Positions 52,260-61,959 are shown, numbered from the stretch's first letter. The stretch: 64,000 nt of DNA from Bacillota bacterium (GCA_023388435.1 JAEWGG010000010.1:82735-146734); one strand, 5' to 3'. Translations and numbers: made by a program. Notes: generated from the letters alone by a model not told the origin.

Positions 52260-52268
52260 TGCTATAAT
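52260..52268 (+). promoter_or_regulatory. Extended -10 promoter before ftsY
   Basis: TGCTATAAT (52260-52268) is an extended -10 element just after the smc stop. No good -35 is present, consistent with an extended -10 promoter. Confidence 0.6.
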
Positions 52269-52351
52269 TACTATTCAGAGACAGTCAGACAGGGACCCGC
52301 CTGTGGCACGTGCCCGGCCGGCCCCTGTTTTCGGAGATAGGAGCCTTAGAG

Positions 52352-53281
52352 ATGGGAATTTTTGATAAATTCAAAGAGGGGCTGTCCAAGACGCGGGCCT
52401 TCTTTAATCAGGGCATGCAGCAAATCCGTCAGGTCTTCGGAGGAACGGATGAGGAGCTGATCGAGGAGCTGGAAATGCTACTCTTGCAGGCGGATGTTGG
52501 CCAGACCTGTACCACTAAGATTCTGGACAATTTTCGCCAGCGCCTGAAGCGGGAAGGTCGTCTGGATTTGACGGAGCAGCGCAGGGCCCTGGCCGCGGCC
52601 ATGGAGGAGGTCTTGCCTGTCGACCAGCCTCTGCAGCTTAGGCCGGGCCAACTGACCATCCTGTTTATGGTTGGAGTGAATGGCACGGGCAAGACGACGA
52701 CCTGCGGCAAGCTGGCCCTGCGCTACAAACAGGCCGGGCGACGGGTCATGATGGCGGCTGCGGACACCTTCCGAGCGGCGGCCATCGAACAGCTCCAGCA
52801 CTGGGCTGCACAAATCTCTGTGCCCTGTGTCGCCCAGGCCCAGGGGGCCGATCCGGCGGCTGTTGTCTACGACGCCATCCAGGCCGCCAAGGCCCAGGGG
52901 ACCGAGCTGCTGCTGATTGATACGGCAGGTCGCCTGCACAATAAGCAGAATCTGATGGCTGAGCTGGGAAAGATGAAGCGCATCATCCTCCGTGAGGCGC
53001 AGGGCGCCTGCGTGGAGACGCTGCTCCTGATCGATGCGACCACGGGCCAAAATGCCCTGGCCCAGGCCGACGCCTTTCGCTCCATCGTGGATGTCACAGG
53101 GCTCATCATCAGCAAGTTGGACGGCAATGCCAAGGGCGGCGTGACCCTGGCCCTGGCCGAGCACACGGGTCTACCCATCTATATGGCTGGCCTCGGCGAG
53201 GCGGCGGAGGACCTGATTGACTTCAACCGTCAGGCCTTTGTGGATTCCCTCCTGCCGGACTTCCAGACCCTCGCTTCCTAA
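52352..53281 (+). CDS. ftsY: Signal recognition particle receptor FtsY
   Basis: GTPase that docks SRP-bound ribosomes at the membrane. The 309-residue protein has the N domain (FDKFKEGLSKTRAFF), G1 GVNGTGKTTTCGKL, ADTFRAAA, DTAGRLHNKQNLM, SKLDGNAKGG and the C-terminal membrane-contact helix. The acidic A domain of E. coli FtsY is missing, as in most Gram-positives. ATG 52352 is used; the longer frame to 52310 lacks a binding site. It precedes the SDR reductase by three bases. Confidence 0.96.
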   Translation: MGIFDKFKEGLSKTRAFFNQGMQQIRQVFGGTDEELIEELEMLLLQADVGQTCTTKILDNFRQRLKREGRLDLTEQRRALAAAMEEVLPVDQPLQLRPGQLTILFMVGVNGTGKTTTCGKLALRYKQAGRRVMMAAADTFRAAAIEQLQHWAAQISVPCVAQAQGADPAAVVYDAIQAAKAQGTELLLIDTAGRLHNKQNLMAELGKMKRIILREAQGACVETLLLIDATTGQNALAQADAFRSIVDVTGLIISKLDGNAKGGVTLALAEHTGLPIYMAGLGEAAEDLIDFNRQAFVDSLLPDFQTLAS

Positions 53282-53284
53282 GCT

Positions 53285-54016
53285 ATGCGCAAGGTCTTGA
53301 TTACGGGAGCCTCGGGCGGTATAGGCCGGGCCCTGGTACAGCGTTTTCACGGTCCGGATCAGTCCCTGGCCCTTTTCTGCCACCGCCACCCGGAGGAATT
53401 GCAGGAACTCGCCAAGGACTGGGCCCGGGAGGGGATACACGTCGGGGTCTACGCCGTGGACCTCGCGGATGCGGAGGCCTTGGAGGGCCAGCTCCGAACG
53501 GCCTTGGAGGACTTCGGACACTTTGATGTCTTTGTCCACAATGCGGGTATGGCCCAGCAGGAATTGCTGACGGATCTCAGCCTGGCGGACTGGGATCGGA
53601 TGCTGGCTGTAAATCTGCGTTCGGCTTTTATCTGCAGCCGCCTCCTAAGCCCGGGCATGCTGCGTCAGGGGGCGGGGCGGCAGATCTACGTCTCCTCCAT
53701 CTGGGGACAAAAGGGGGCCGCCCTTGAGGCCCACTATGCGGCTTCCAAGGCGGCGCTCATGGCCTTTAGCAAGTCCCTGGCCCAGGAACTGGGGCCCTCG
53801 GGCATTACAGTCAATACGGTCTGCCCCGGTGTCATCCAAACGGAAATGCTGGCCAGTTTTGGCCCGGAAGAGCTACGTAGCCTCCGGGAGGAGACCCCCC
53901 TGGGCCGCCTCGGACGCCCGGAGGACGTGGCCGCCCTCGTCCACTTCCTGGCCTCTGAGGAGGCCGCTTTTATCACTGGCGAGGACATCCGCGTCGACGG
54001 CGGTTTTGCGATCTGA
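53285..54016 (+). CDS. Short-chain dehydrogenase/reductase, FabG/YmfI-like
   Basis: NAD(P)-dependent oxidoreductase of 243 residues. It has the glycine motif TGASGGIG, NAG in FVHNAGMAQQ, the catalytic Ser-Tyr-Lys set (SSIWG, YAASKAAL) and the C-terminal ITGEDIRVDGGF. This resembles the fabG paralogue YmfI of Bacillus; acyl-carrier-protein reduction is possible but not proven. Its place between ftsY and miaB is unusual. ATG 53285 lies three bases after ftsY. Confidence 0.88.
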   Translation: MRKVLITGASGGIGRALVQRFHGPDQSLALFCHRHPEELQELAKDWAREGIHVGVYAVDLADAEALEGQLRTALEDFGHFDVFVHNAGMAQQELLTDLSLADWDRMLAVNLRSAFICSRLLSPGMLRQGAGRQIYVSSIWGQKGAALEAHYAASKAALMAFSKSLAQELGPSGITVNTVCPGVIQTEMLASFGPEELRSLREETPLGRLGRPEDVAALVHFLASEEAAFITGEDIRVDGGFAI

Positions 54017-54041
54017 GCCTGCTATATAAGGAGAAAGTCAT

Positions 54042-55577
54042 ATGAAAAGGGAGAGATTCACCCGCATCAGCAGCGAGGAGATGGAGCGCCAGGCCGGCTA
54101 TATGGCCCAGGTTGCTCGCCTGCACAAGTCCGGCCAGCGCTACTTTGTACGCACCTTTGGCTGCCAGCTCAACGACCACGACTCGGAGGTGCTGAGCGCC
54201 CAGCTGGAGCAGATGGGCTACGTTCGGGCGGAGTCGGCGGAGGAGGCCGACCTCTACATCCTTAACACCTGCAGCATCCGTGAGAATGCGGACCAGCGTT
54301 TTTTTGGCAACCTGGGTCAGGCCAAGCAATGGGTGCGTGAGAATCCGGAGCGCATCACCGTCGTCTGTGGCTGTATGATGAAAGTCGACGAGCATGTGGA
54401 TCACATCCGCAAGACCTTCCCCTACGTGGATATGATTTTTGGACCTCAGGATATCTACCGCTTCCCAGAGTTGCTCTACCGCCGCCTCTGTGGCAGTCGT
54501 CGCGTCTACGATATCGGGGACCAGGACGTCATCGCCGAAGGTCTTCCGGTGGTACATGAGCGCAAGTACCGGGCCCTGTGCACCATCATGTACGGCTGTA
54601 ATAACTTTTGCACGTACTGCATCGTACCCTATACCAGAGGACGGGAACGGAGCCGGGACGCCGACCAGATTCTGGCGGAACTCAAGGAGTTAGAGACCCA
54701 GAATTTTTCAGAGGTCATGCTCCTGGGACAGAATGTCAATTCCTACCGTGGCATTCACGATGCCCAGGGCCAGGCAGACCCCGAGTCCTTCGCCCTGCTC
54801 CTGGAGCGCATCTGCCAGGAGACGCGCATCCCCCGAATCCGCTTTATGACCTCACACCCCAAGGATATTTCGCGTAGACTCCTGGAGGTCATGGCCCGCT
54901 ATCCCCAGATAGAGAGGCATCTACACCTGCCCCTGCAGTCGGGCAGCGACCGGATCCTGGATAAGATGAATCGTCACTATACGCTTGAGCACTACCGCGA
55001 GACACTGCGCTACGCTCGGGAACTCATGCCGGAACTCGCCCTGTCCACGGATCTGATTGTGGCCTTCCCGGGGGAGACGGAGGAGGACTTCGCCCAGACC
55101 CTTGAGGCCGTGCGGGAATTCGCCTACGATTCGGCCTTCACCTTCATCTATTCGCCACGGGTCGGCACACCCGCCGCCCTACTGGCCGAGCAGATTGACG
55201 CCGATGTGGCTGCCGAGCGCTTCAAACGACTGATTGAGCTGCAAAATGCCAATTCCCTGGCCGCCAACCAGCGCCGAGTGGGACGGAGGGATGAGTTGCT
55301 GATTGAGGGCCTGAGCGAACACAGCAGCAGCCGCTTTACCGGACGCGGCTCAGATTTTCACCTCGTGAACTTCGAGATTCCCCAGGAGCTGCGCCAGAGC
55401 CAGGGTTGGGACCAGCTCAGCCCTGCTGAATTGGGCCAGCTCCTTGAGGGCTGTTTCTGTGAGGTGGAAATTTTGGAGGCAAAAACCTTTTCCCTGCTTG
55501 GTCGTATGACCGCCTTCCACGGCAAGCGCTCTCGCGTCTTTGACGCCCTGGGGCAGGAGAGAGGGGGCATCCAGTGA
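54042..55577 (+). CDS. miaB: tRNA methylthiotransferase MiaB
   Basis: Radical-SAM enzyme that converts i6A37 to ms2i6A37 in tRNA. The 511-residue protein has TFGCQLNDHDSE, NTCSIRENA, the SAM site YGCNNFCTYCIVPYTRGRE and a C-terminal TRAM region. The partner enzyme MiaA, which makes i6A, lies at 60389. ATG 54042 follows AAGGAG. It overlaps mutS by four bases. Confidence 0.97.
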   Translation: MKRERFTRISSEEMERQAGYMAQVARLHKSGQRYFVRTFGCQLNDHDSEVLSAQLEQMGYVRAESAEEADLYILNTCSIRENADQRFFGNLGQAKQWVRENPERITVVCGCMMKVDEHVDHIRKTFPYVDMIFGPQDIYRFPELLYRRLCGSRRVYDIGDQDVIAEGLPVVHERKYRALCTIMYGCNNFCTYCIVPYTRGRERSRDADQILAELKELETQNFSEVMLLGQNVNSYRGIHDAQGQADPESFALLLERICQETRIPRIRFMTSHPKDISRRLLEVMARYPQIERHLHLPLQSGSDRILDKMNRHYTLEHYRETLRYARELMPELALSTDLIVAFPGETEEDFAQTLEAVREFAYDSAFTFIYSPRVGTPAALLAEQIDADVAAERFKRLIELQNANSLAANQRRVGRRDELLIEGLSEHSSSRFTGRGSDFHLVNFEIPQELRQSQGWDQLSPAELGQLLEGCFCEVEILEAKTFSLLGRMTAFHGKRSRVFDALGQERGGIQ

Positions 55578-58246
55578 AGCCCCTGCCCACGGAGCTCTTG
55601 GACCAGATTGATCTGGAGCGTCTCAGTCCCATGATGCGTCAGTATGTGGAGCTCAAGCGTCGGCATCCGGACTGCCTGCTCTTTTTCCGTCTGGGCGATT
55701 TCTATGAGATGTTTTTTGATGACGCCCTGATTGCGTCCAGGGTCCTGGAAATAGCTCTGACGGGGCGCGACTGTGGCCAGAAGGACCGGGCCCCGATGTG
55801 CGGGGTGCCCTATCATGCCGCCGAACAGTACATCCCCAAATTGCTGGCCGCCCAGTATAAAATCGCGATCTGCGAACAGCTGGAGGACCCCAGCCAGGCC
55901 AAGGGCCTCGTAGAACGTGGCGTACGGCGCATCATCACTCCGGGGACGGTCACGGAGCTGGAGAGTCTCCAGGAAGACCAGCACAGCTACCTTCTCGCCG
56001 TCTATCAGGACCGGGATTACTATGGACTGGCCGCCATCGATGTCAGCACGGGATTGCTGCAGGTCAGCTGCATTTACCGTGGAGCTGTTCAGGAGAAGCT
56101 CTATGGCGAATTGCGGCGGCTGGACTGCCGGGAGCTGCTCTGCAATGAGGGCTTTGCCCAGAGTCCCCTGGCCCAGCGTTTTAGCCAGGAACAGCAGGTC
56201 CTTCTGAGTGTCCTCCCCGAAGAGCAGTTTTCTCCGCTGGCCGCCCAGGCGGAGCTCGTCTCCGCCGTGGAGGCTCCTGACCTGCCTCTCTGGCGCCAGG
56301 CACTCGCTGGGCTCTTGAGCTATCTTGGGCAGTGCCTGCCGGATTATCCGATTCAGGAGCTCCGGGCCCAGTACTACCAGGTGGAGCAGTACATGGAGAT
56401 GGACGCCAGTTGCCGCCGCCACCTGGAGCTCTGTCAGAATCTCCGTGAAGGTAAGCGCTACGCCAGCCTGCTCTGGGTCCTGGACCGCTGCCGCTCCGCC
56501 ATGGGCCAGCGCCTGCTGCGAGACTGGATCCAGCAGCCCCTCCTGGACCTGGCAGATATTCGCCTGCGCCAGGAGGCTGTCTCTGAGCTCAAGTCTGCCT
56601 ATATTCTTCGCCAGGAGTGCCGGGACTATCTGGATGGCATCCATGACTTGGCGCGTCTCGGGGCAAAAGTCCAGCAGGGCCAGGCCAATGCCCGCGACCT
56701 TCTGGCCCTCCAGCGCAGTCTCCAGCGCATTCCCACGCTCAAAGCCCTCCTGCGAGCCTGTCAGTCCGCTCTGCTGGTCTCAACCCAGCAGGAACTGGAC
56801 GGTCTGGAAGAACTGAGCGCCCTCCTCGAAGCTGCCCTGGATCCTCAGGCGGGTATCAGCCTCACAGAAGGGGGGCTGATACGGCCAGGTTATCACGCCG
56901 AGATCGACGAGTTACGCTCCCTCGCAGAGGGCGCAGGCCAGTGGCTGCTCAACTATGAGAACCAGCAGAAAGAAAGCACGGGGATTCGCAATCTCAAGGT
57001 GGGTTACAACCGTGTCCACGGCTACTACATTGAGGTCAGCAAGAGCAATCTGGGCGCCGTTCCTGAGACCTATACGCGGCGCCAGACCCTGGCCAATGCT
57101 GAGCGCTTCATCACCGAGGAGCTGAAGGCCATGGAGGACCGAATTCTGTCCTCTCGCCAGCGCCTGACACAGCGTGAATACCAGCTTTTCTGTGAGCTGC
57201 GCGAGGCCGCCCAGTGCCGTTCTCGCCAGATCCTGAACAACGCCCAGCTAATCGCCCAGCTGGACTGTCTGGCCTCTCTGGCAGAAGTGGCTGAGCGCGA
57301 AAATTATTGCCAGCCCAGCGTTGAGGATTCGACGGAGCTGCGGATTGAGCAGGGGCGTCACCCCGTGGTGGAAAAGCTGCTGGGGTCTCAGAACTACGTG
57401 GCAAATGACTGCTTCCTGGATACGGAGCAGCGGCGGCTGATGGTCCTGACTGGACCCAACATGGGCGGTAAGTCCACGTACATGCGTCAGGTGGCCCTGA
57501 TTGCGGTCATGGCCCAGATCGGCAGCTTCGTCCCAGCCAAAAGCTGCCGCATCGGCCTTGTCCACAAGCTCTTCACGCGCATCGGGGCCTCTGATGACCT
57601 CGCTGCGGGCGATTCCACTTTTATGACAGAGATGCGCGAGATGGCCCACATCCTGCGCCATGCGGACCAGCGCAGCCTGCTCATCCTTGATGAGGTGGGC
57701 CGCGGAACTTCCACCTTTGATGGCCTGGCCATCGCCCGGGCCATCATTGAGGCGGTGGCGGACCCGCGGTGGCTCGGCTGTCGGACGCTCTTTGCCACCC
57801 ATTACCACGAGCTGACAGGCCTGGAAGAAGAGCAGGAGGGCATCTTTAATATGCATGTGGAGGTCAGCCGCCAGGGTCAGCAGCTCCACTTCCGACACCT
57901 CATTGCGCCCGGGGGGGCCGATGAGAGCTACGGCATCGACGTCGCAGCCCTCGCGGACATCCCTGCGGATATCGTGAGCAGGGCCCGCGATATCCTGCGC
58001 TTCCTGGAGGAGGAAAACCAGGCCCAGGATGCCCCTAGAAGACGCAAAATTCAGCAGACCATGCTCGGACAACAGAACCTTTTCACTGCAGAAATGCAGT
58101 ACAATCAGAGTCAGAAAATTATCGACGACTTGGCCCATCTGGACATCCAGAGCCTGGACTTCATGCAGGCCCTCAATCGCCTCTATGAATTTTGCCAGGA
58201 GGCCCGACGACTCAGTCAGAGCCAGAGCCCATCTGGGGAGGCATAG
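55574..58246 (+). CDS. mutS: DNA mismatch repair protein MutS
   Basis: Recognises mismatches and loads MutL. The 890-residue protein has the mismatch-reading FYEMF motif near residue 38, the connector and core lever domains, Walker A TGPNMGGKSTYMRQ near residue 625, Walker B LILDEVGRGTSTFDG and the C-terminal helix-turn-helix and dimerisation region. Length and order are typical. The start is GTG 55574 overlapping the miaB stop. Confidence 0.98.
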   Translation: MKPLPTELLDQIDLERLSPMMRQYVELKRRHPDCLLFFRLGDFYEMFFDDALIASRVLEIALTGRDCGQKDRAPMCGVPYHAAEQYIPKLLAAQYKIAICEQLEDPSQAKGLVERGVRRIITPGTVTELESLQEDQHSYLLAVYQDRDYYGLAAIDVSTGLLQVSCIYRGAVQEKLYGELRRLDCRELLCNEGFAQSPLAQRFSQEQQVLLSVLPEEQFSPLAAQAELVSAVEAPDLPLWRQALAGLLSYLGQCLPDYPIQELRAQYYQVEQYMEMDASCRRHLELCQNLREGKRYASLLWVLDRCRSAMGQRLLRDWIQQPLLDLADIRLRQEAVSELKSAYILRQECRDYLDGIHDLARLGAKVQQGQANARDLLALQRSLQRIPTLKALLRACQSALLVSTQQELDGLEELSALLEAALDPQAGISLTEGGLIRPGYHAEIDELRSLAEGAGQWLLNYENQQKESTGIRNLKVGYNRVHGYYIEVSKSNLGAVPETYTRRQTLANAERFITEELKAMEDRILSSRQRLTQREYQLFCELREAAQCRSRQILNNAQLIAQLDCLASLAEVAERENYCQPSVEDSTELRIEQGRHPVVEKLLGSQNYVANDCFLDTEQRRLMVLTGPNMGGKSTYMRQVALIAVMAQIGSFVPAKSCRIGLVHKLFTRIGASDDLAAGDSTFMTEMREMAHILRHADQRSLLILDEVGRGTSTFDGLAIARAIIEAVADPRWLGCRTLFATHYHELTGLEEEQEGIFNMHVEVSRQGQQLHFRHLIAPGGADESYGIDVAALADIPADIVSRARDILRFLEEENQAQDAPRRRKIQQTMLGQQNLFTAEMQYNQSQKIIDDLAHLDIQSLDFMQALNRLYEFCQEARRLSQSQSPSGEA

Positions 58247-58308
58247 ACCAGAGGCAAGAGGCCAGCCTCCAGACCGCCAATAGTACCGTGAGTAGAAAGG
58301 CCAGGACC

Positions 58309-60384
58309 ATGGGCATTATCCACCTGCTCGACAGCATCACTGCCAACAGCATAGCCGCTGGCGAGGTCGTTGAACGTCCCGCCTCAGTGGTCAAGGAGAT
58401 GGCCGAGAACGCCATCGACGCCGGCGCCCAGCGCATCAGTATCCTGACCGAAGGGGGCGGCTTGGAGCGCATCCAGGTCAGCGACGACGGTCGGGGCATG
58501 GTCGCCGAAGATGCCCTCATGGCCTTTGAACGCCACGCCACAAGCAAGCTCAGAAGCATCTCAGACCTTGACCAGCTCCACAGCATGGGCTTTCGTGGTG
58601 AGGCCCTGGCCGCCATCTCCGCCGTTTCCAAGCTGACCCTTCAGACCCGCAGTGCGGGGCAGGCCGGCTGCCGCATCTATATTGAAGGGGGAGAGCTGCT
58701 GGAACAGCTGCCCTGTGACTGCCCCGTGGGCAGCACCTTCCTCGTCGAGGACCTTTTCTTCAACACCCCGGCCCGCCGCAAGTTCCTTAGATCTGAACGC
58801 AGTGAGTCAGCCAGGATCTATGACGTGGTCCAGGCTCTGGCCCTGGCCCATCCCCAGTTACAATTCGTAGTCCAACAGAATGGGAAGGAAAGCCTGCGCA
58901 GCCCGGGAAATGGTCGTATGGAGGACCTGATTTATGCCCTCTTTGGCCGTAAAACACTGGAGTCCAGCTACTTTGCCAGCTGGGAGCAGAGGGAGCTGGA
59001 AGCCGGTTTGGAGCGCATCGAGGTGGTTTTAGGCCACCCCAGTCTGGCCCGCAAGAGCCGCAGTCATGAGCATTTCTTTGTCAATGGCCGCAGCATCCAG
59101 TCCGGCCTCCTGGCCAAGGCCGTGGAGGAGGCCTACCGCTCCTTTTTAATGAAGGGCCAGTACCCCTTTGTGGTACTCAAGCTGGAAATTCCCCCGCACC
59201 TTCTGGATGTCAATGTTCACCCCCAGAAAACCGAGCTACGCTTTGCTGAAGAGCGCAAGGTCTTTGTGCAAGTCCTGCGCCGTCTGCGCCAGGAGTTGGA
59301 GCGCTGTCTGGCACAGAGCATCGCCCAGGTACCGGAGCCCCAGGGAGGTCCCAGAGAAGCCGTAGGCCAGGGCCCAGAGTCTGCAAAAGAGGAAGCAGAG
59401 ACGCTTCAGGGCAGGCTGACAGAAGCTGCCAGGGAGCGGCAGGAAACGGGACAGCAGAACTTTGCTGGGGCCCCCATCAGCAGACTGCTTCCTCCAACAC
59501 GGTCTGGTTACAGCGCGAAAGACAGCTACTACCGCTGGAATCAGCTGCGCTATAGTCCCAGTACAGACCAGCCAGATCTGGGACAGATTGCGGAGACAGG
59601 GCGAAACTATATAGCCCAGCCAGAGCTCAGTGCAGCTTCTGTGGAGGAAGCGCCCACTGGACGGGAAGAGGCCAGCGCAGAGGAGGGACGCGTCTCGGAC
59701 CAGGGATTGAGCCTGCTGCCGGAGTCCCAGTCTGGAGCGGATCAAAGCCCTGCAGAACCCCAGATTCAGGGCCGGTCCCCGGAGCTTGAGGACTGCTTTG
59801 CCGGAGAATTTGTGACCGTGGTTTTTGATACCTACCTCCTCATTCGTGGTCGCAAGGCCATTTACTGGGTGGACCAGCACGCCGCCCATGAACGTATACT
59901 CTATGAGGAGATCCTGGAGGCCTATGCCCAAGCTGAAGTGCCCAGGCAGGTACTTCTGGAGGGCCTGATGCTTGAGCTCCCTCCCCAGCAAGTGGCCCTG
60001 GCCGAGCAGCAGCGCGAGTTCTTTGCCAAGCTGGGCTTCATCTACGACATTCTCTCAGCTCGGGAGCTGGTACTCCGGGAGCTGCCTGCCCTGGACCAGC
60101 GTAATGACGAGGCACAGCTCTTCCAGGCCATGTTGGATGAGCTCCATGAGGACGGGGGGGCGGTGGCCTTAGATGGTCGGCGGGAGGAGCTCCGCCTGCG
60201 CTTTGCGACCAGAGCCTGCAAGGCGGCTATCAAGGCCCATGACCGCATCAGTTCCGCCGAGGCCCGAGAGCTTATGCGGCGTCTGGCCCGTTGCAGCCAA
60301 CCCTTCCAGTGCCCCCACGGACGGCCCAGCGTACTCCGCATGGAGGCCCGCGACTTCGAAAAACTTTTTAAGCGCAGTGTGTGA
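58309..60384 (+). CDS. mutL: DNA mismatch repair protein MutL, endonuclease type
   Basis: Partner of MutS that nicks DNA to start mismatch removal. The 691-residue protein has an N-terminal GHKL ATPase (IAAGEVVERPASVVKEMAENAIDAGA, FRGEALAAISAVS), a Glu/Gln/Ser-rich linker and a C-terminal domain with the endonuclease motif DQHAX2EX4E in VDQHAAHERILYEEIL near residue 522. The late CPHGRPSV completes the metal site. This is the nicking type expected where mutH and dam are absent. ATG 58309 follows AGAAAGGCCAGG; the frame extends upstream into mutS. Confidence 0.96.
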   Translation: MGIIHLLDSITANSIAAGEVVERPASVVKEMAENAIDAGAQRISILTEGGGLERIQVSDDGRGMVAEDALMAFERHATSKLRSISDLDQLHSMGFRGEALAAISAVSKLTLQTRSAGQAGCRIYIEGGELLEQLPCDCPVGSTFLVEDLFFNTPARRKFLRSERSESARIYDVVQALALAHPQLQFVVQQNGKESLRSPGNGRMEDLIYALFGRKTLESSYFASWEQRELEAGLERIEVVLGHPSLARKSRSHEHFFVNGRSIQSGLLAKAVEEAYRSFLMKGQYPFVVLKLEIPPHLLDVNVHPQKTELRFAEERKVFVQVLRRLRQELERCLAQSIAQVPEPQGGPREAVGQGPESAKEEAETLQGRLTEAARERQETGQQNFAGAPISRLLPPTRSGYSAKDSYYRWNQLRYSPSTDQPDLGQIAETGRNYIAQPELSAASVEEAPTGREEASAEEGRVSDQGLSLLPESQSGADQSPAEPQIQGRSPELEDCFAGEFVTVVFDTYLLIRGRKAIYWVDQHAAHERILYEEILEAYAQAEVPRQVLLEGLMLELPPQQVALAEQQREFFAKLGFIYDILSARELVLRELPALDQRNDEAQLFQAMLDELHEDGGAVALDGRREELRLRFATRACKAAIKAHDRISSAEARELMRRLARCSQPFQCPHGRPSVLRMEARDFEKLFKRSV

Positions 60385-60388
60385 CGCC

Positions 60389-61363
60389 ATGGATCTGATT
60401 TTTGCCGATGACAAACAGCGCCCCCTCGTGCTGATTCTGAGCGGGGTAACCGGGGCGGGGAAGACCGAGCTCAGTCTTGATTTGGCCCGGAAACTGAATG
60501 CCGAGATAATCATCTGTGACTCCATGCAAGTCTACGCCGGACTGAGTGTTGGGACCGCGGCCCCAAGTGAGGAAGAGCAGCGCCTGGTCCCCCATCACCT
60601 CGTAGGCTCAGTACCCATAGGGCGGGACTACAGTGTGGCAGACTACGTGACAGATGCCCTGGCCTGCATCCAGGAAATCCTGAATCGGGACCGCCTGCCC
60701 ATGCTGGTTGGCGGTACATACCAGTACATCTATGCGCTGAGCAAAAATATTGACTTCAAGCAGACTGGTTTTGGACGTCAGGACGCCAGCTATCAGAATT
60801 TGGAACTGCTCTGGGATGACTTGGACAACACGGCCCTGCACGCGGCCCTGGCCGAGCGTGATCCCGAGGCGGCCGCAGCGCTTCACCCCAACAATCGTAA
60901 GCGGGTACTGAGGGCCCTGGTCGCATACGAGGGGACTGGGGGGCTGACTAAGCGCGAGCGCAATCGGGCTTCAAGGCAGGAGGAGAGTCCCTATTTTTTC
61001 CGGCACTATGCGGTTGACCGCAGCCCTGATGTGCTGGATGAGCGTCTGGCCCGACGTATTGAGCACATGCTCAAGATTGGCCTTCTGGACGAGTGCCAGA
61101 GCCTGCTTCAGCAGGAGGAGAATCTGGGACACTCCGCCGGACAGGCCATAGCCTACAAAGAATTCTTGCCTTATCTCAGAGGGGAAGAACGTCTGGTCGA
61201 GGCGGCTCAGCGCCTGCTCATCCGAAGCCGCCAGTATGCCAAGCGTCAGCGCACCTGGCTGAACAAATTTCCCAGTGCCCAGCGTCTGCTTGACCTCAGC
61301 AACGAGGAGATGCTGGACTTCATCCTGGAAGACCTGGAAAAGTTTCGCGTCTCTCAATCTTGA
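60389..61363 (+). CDS. miaA: tRNA dimethylallyltransferase MiaA
   Basis: Adds an isopentenyl group to A37 of UNN-reading tRNAs. The 324-residue protein has a slightly altered P loop GVTGAGKTELSL, ADSMQVY-like CDSMQVYAGL, VGGTYQYI, and RQYAKRQRTWLNKF near the C-terminus. It is the substrate supplier for MiaB. ATG 60389 lies four bases after mutL with no strong binding site, so it is translationally coupled. The hfq-like gene follows. Confidence 0.95.
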   Translation: MDLIFADDKQRPLVLILSGVTGAGKTELSLDLARKLNAEIIICDSMQVYAGLSVGTAAPSEEEQRLVPHHLVGSVPIGRDYSVADYVTDALACIQEILNRDRLPMLVGGTYQYIYALSKNIDFKQTGFGRQDASYQNLELLWDDLDNTALHAALAERDPEAAAALHPNNRKRVLRALVAYEGTGGLTKRERNRASRQEESPYFFRHYAVDRSPDVLDERLARRIEHMLKIGLLDECQSLLQQEENLGHSAGQAIAYKEFLPYLRGEERLVEAAQRLLIRSRQYAKRQRTWLNKFPSAQRLLDLSNEEMLDFILEDLEKFRVSQS

Positions 61364-61405
61364 GCCTTTAGAGATAAAAGTCCTTTTGTCGGTTTTGGTC
61401 GGATT

Positions 61406-61434
61406 TTGTCACTGCTCAAGCCCCAGCGTAAACA
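61406..61434 (+). promoter_or_regulatory. Possible promoter of the Hfq-like gene
   Basis: TTGTCA (61406-61411), 17-base spacer, TAAACA (61429-61434). The transcript would start near 61441, about 23 bases above the start codon. The -35 overlaps the last of three TTTTG-containing repeats. Confidence 0.4.
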
Positions 61435-61463
61435 CTAAGCTGAAGGGGAGAGGAGGACTGTTT

Positions 61464-61871
61464 ATGAACCTTGGACGCGATCCCTTTTTTGCCGTAGTTG
61501 CCCCGATCACGCGGACTGAGAGAGGTCCTGAGAATGGTCTCTGGTCTCTGGACCGACGCTTTCTCCAGACCTGTGTGGACCAGCATCTGGAGCTGGACAT
61601 CCAGCTCTGCAGCGGTCAGCAACTGCGGGCGCTCTATCTCCTGTCCTTCGATAGTCAGTGGCTGGAACTCTGCCGTGGCACCACATTCAAACTCCTCCTG
61701 CGCCTGGCGGAGGTCCGGCAGGTCTGCGTCCGCCAGGATGCGCCCAGGCCCCGGCAGAAGCTGGCTCGCGCTGCTCACTTGCAGCAGGAGCTGCGCCGCC
61801 GTTACATAGACCAGCAGCTGCAGCGGGATCTGGCCCGCCAGTATCACGTTCTTTTTTCTCAGCAAAGCTAG
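61464..61871 (+). CDS. Divergent Hfq/Sm-like protein
   Basis: A 135-residue protein at the usual hfq position just after miaA. Residues 30-90 resemble the Sm fold: LDRRFLQTCVDQ (like QDQFLNQIRKE), LDIQLCSGQQLRALYLLSFDSQWLEL (like [26 protein letters not shown]) and FKLLLRLAEVRQV where Hfq normally has QLIYKHAIST. The conserved YKH motif is absent, and the protein has about 28 extra N-terminal and 45 extra basic C-terminal residues. RNA binding is inferred only from fold and location. ATG 61464 follows GAGAGGAGGAC. Could also be an unrelated small beta-barrel protein. Confidence 0.6.
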   Translation: MNLGRDPFFAVVAPITRTERGPENGLWSLDRRFLQTCVDQHLELDIQLCSGQQLRALYLLSFDSQWLELCRGTTFKLLLRLAEVRQVCVRQDAPRPRQKLARAAHLQQELRRRYIDQQLQRDLARQYHVLFSQQS

Positions 61872-61892
61872 TTTGTTCTGCTGTTTCTGAGT

Positions 61893-61920
61893 TTGGGAGC
61901 ACCGTGCTTTATGCTATACT
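61893..61920 (+). promoter_or_regulatory. Promoter of leuA-type gene
   Basis: TTGGGA (61893-61898), 16-base spacer, TATACT (61915-61920) preceded by TGC, an extended -10. Transcription would start near 61927. Confidence 0.7.
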
Positions 61921-61959
61921 GGAGCTTAATATTCCTGATGGGAAGGGGCCCCAAAACCT

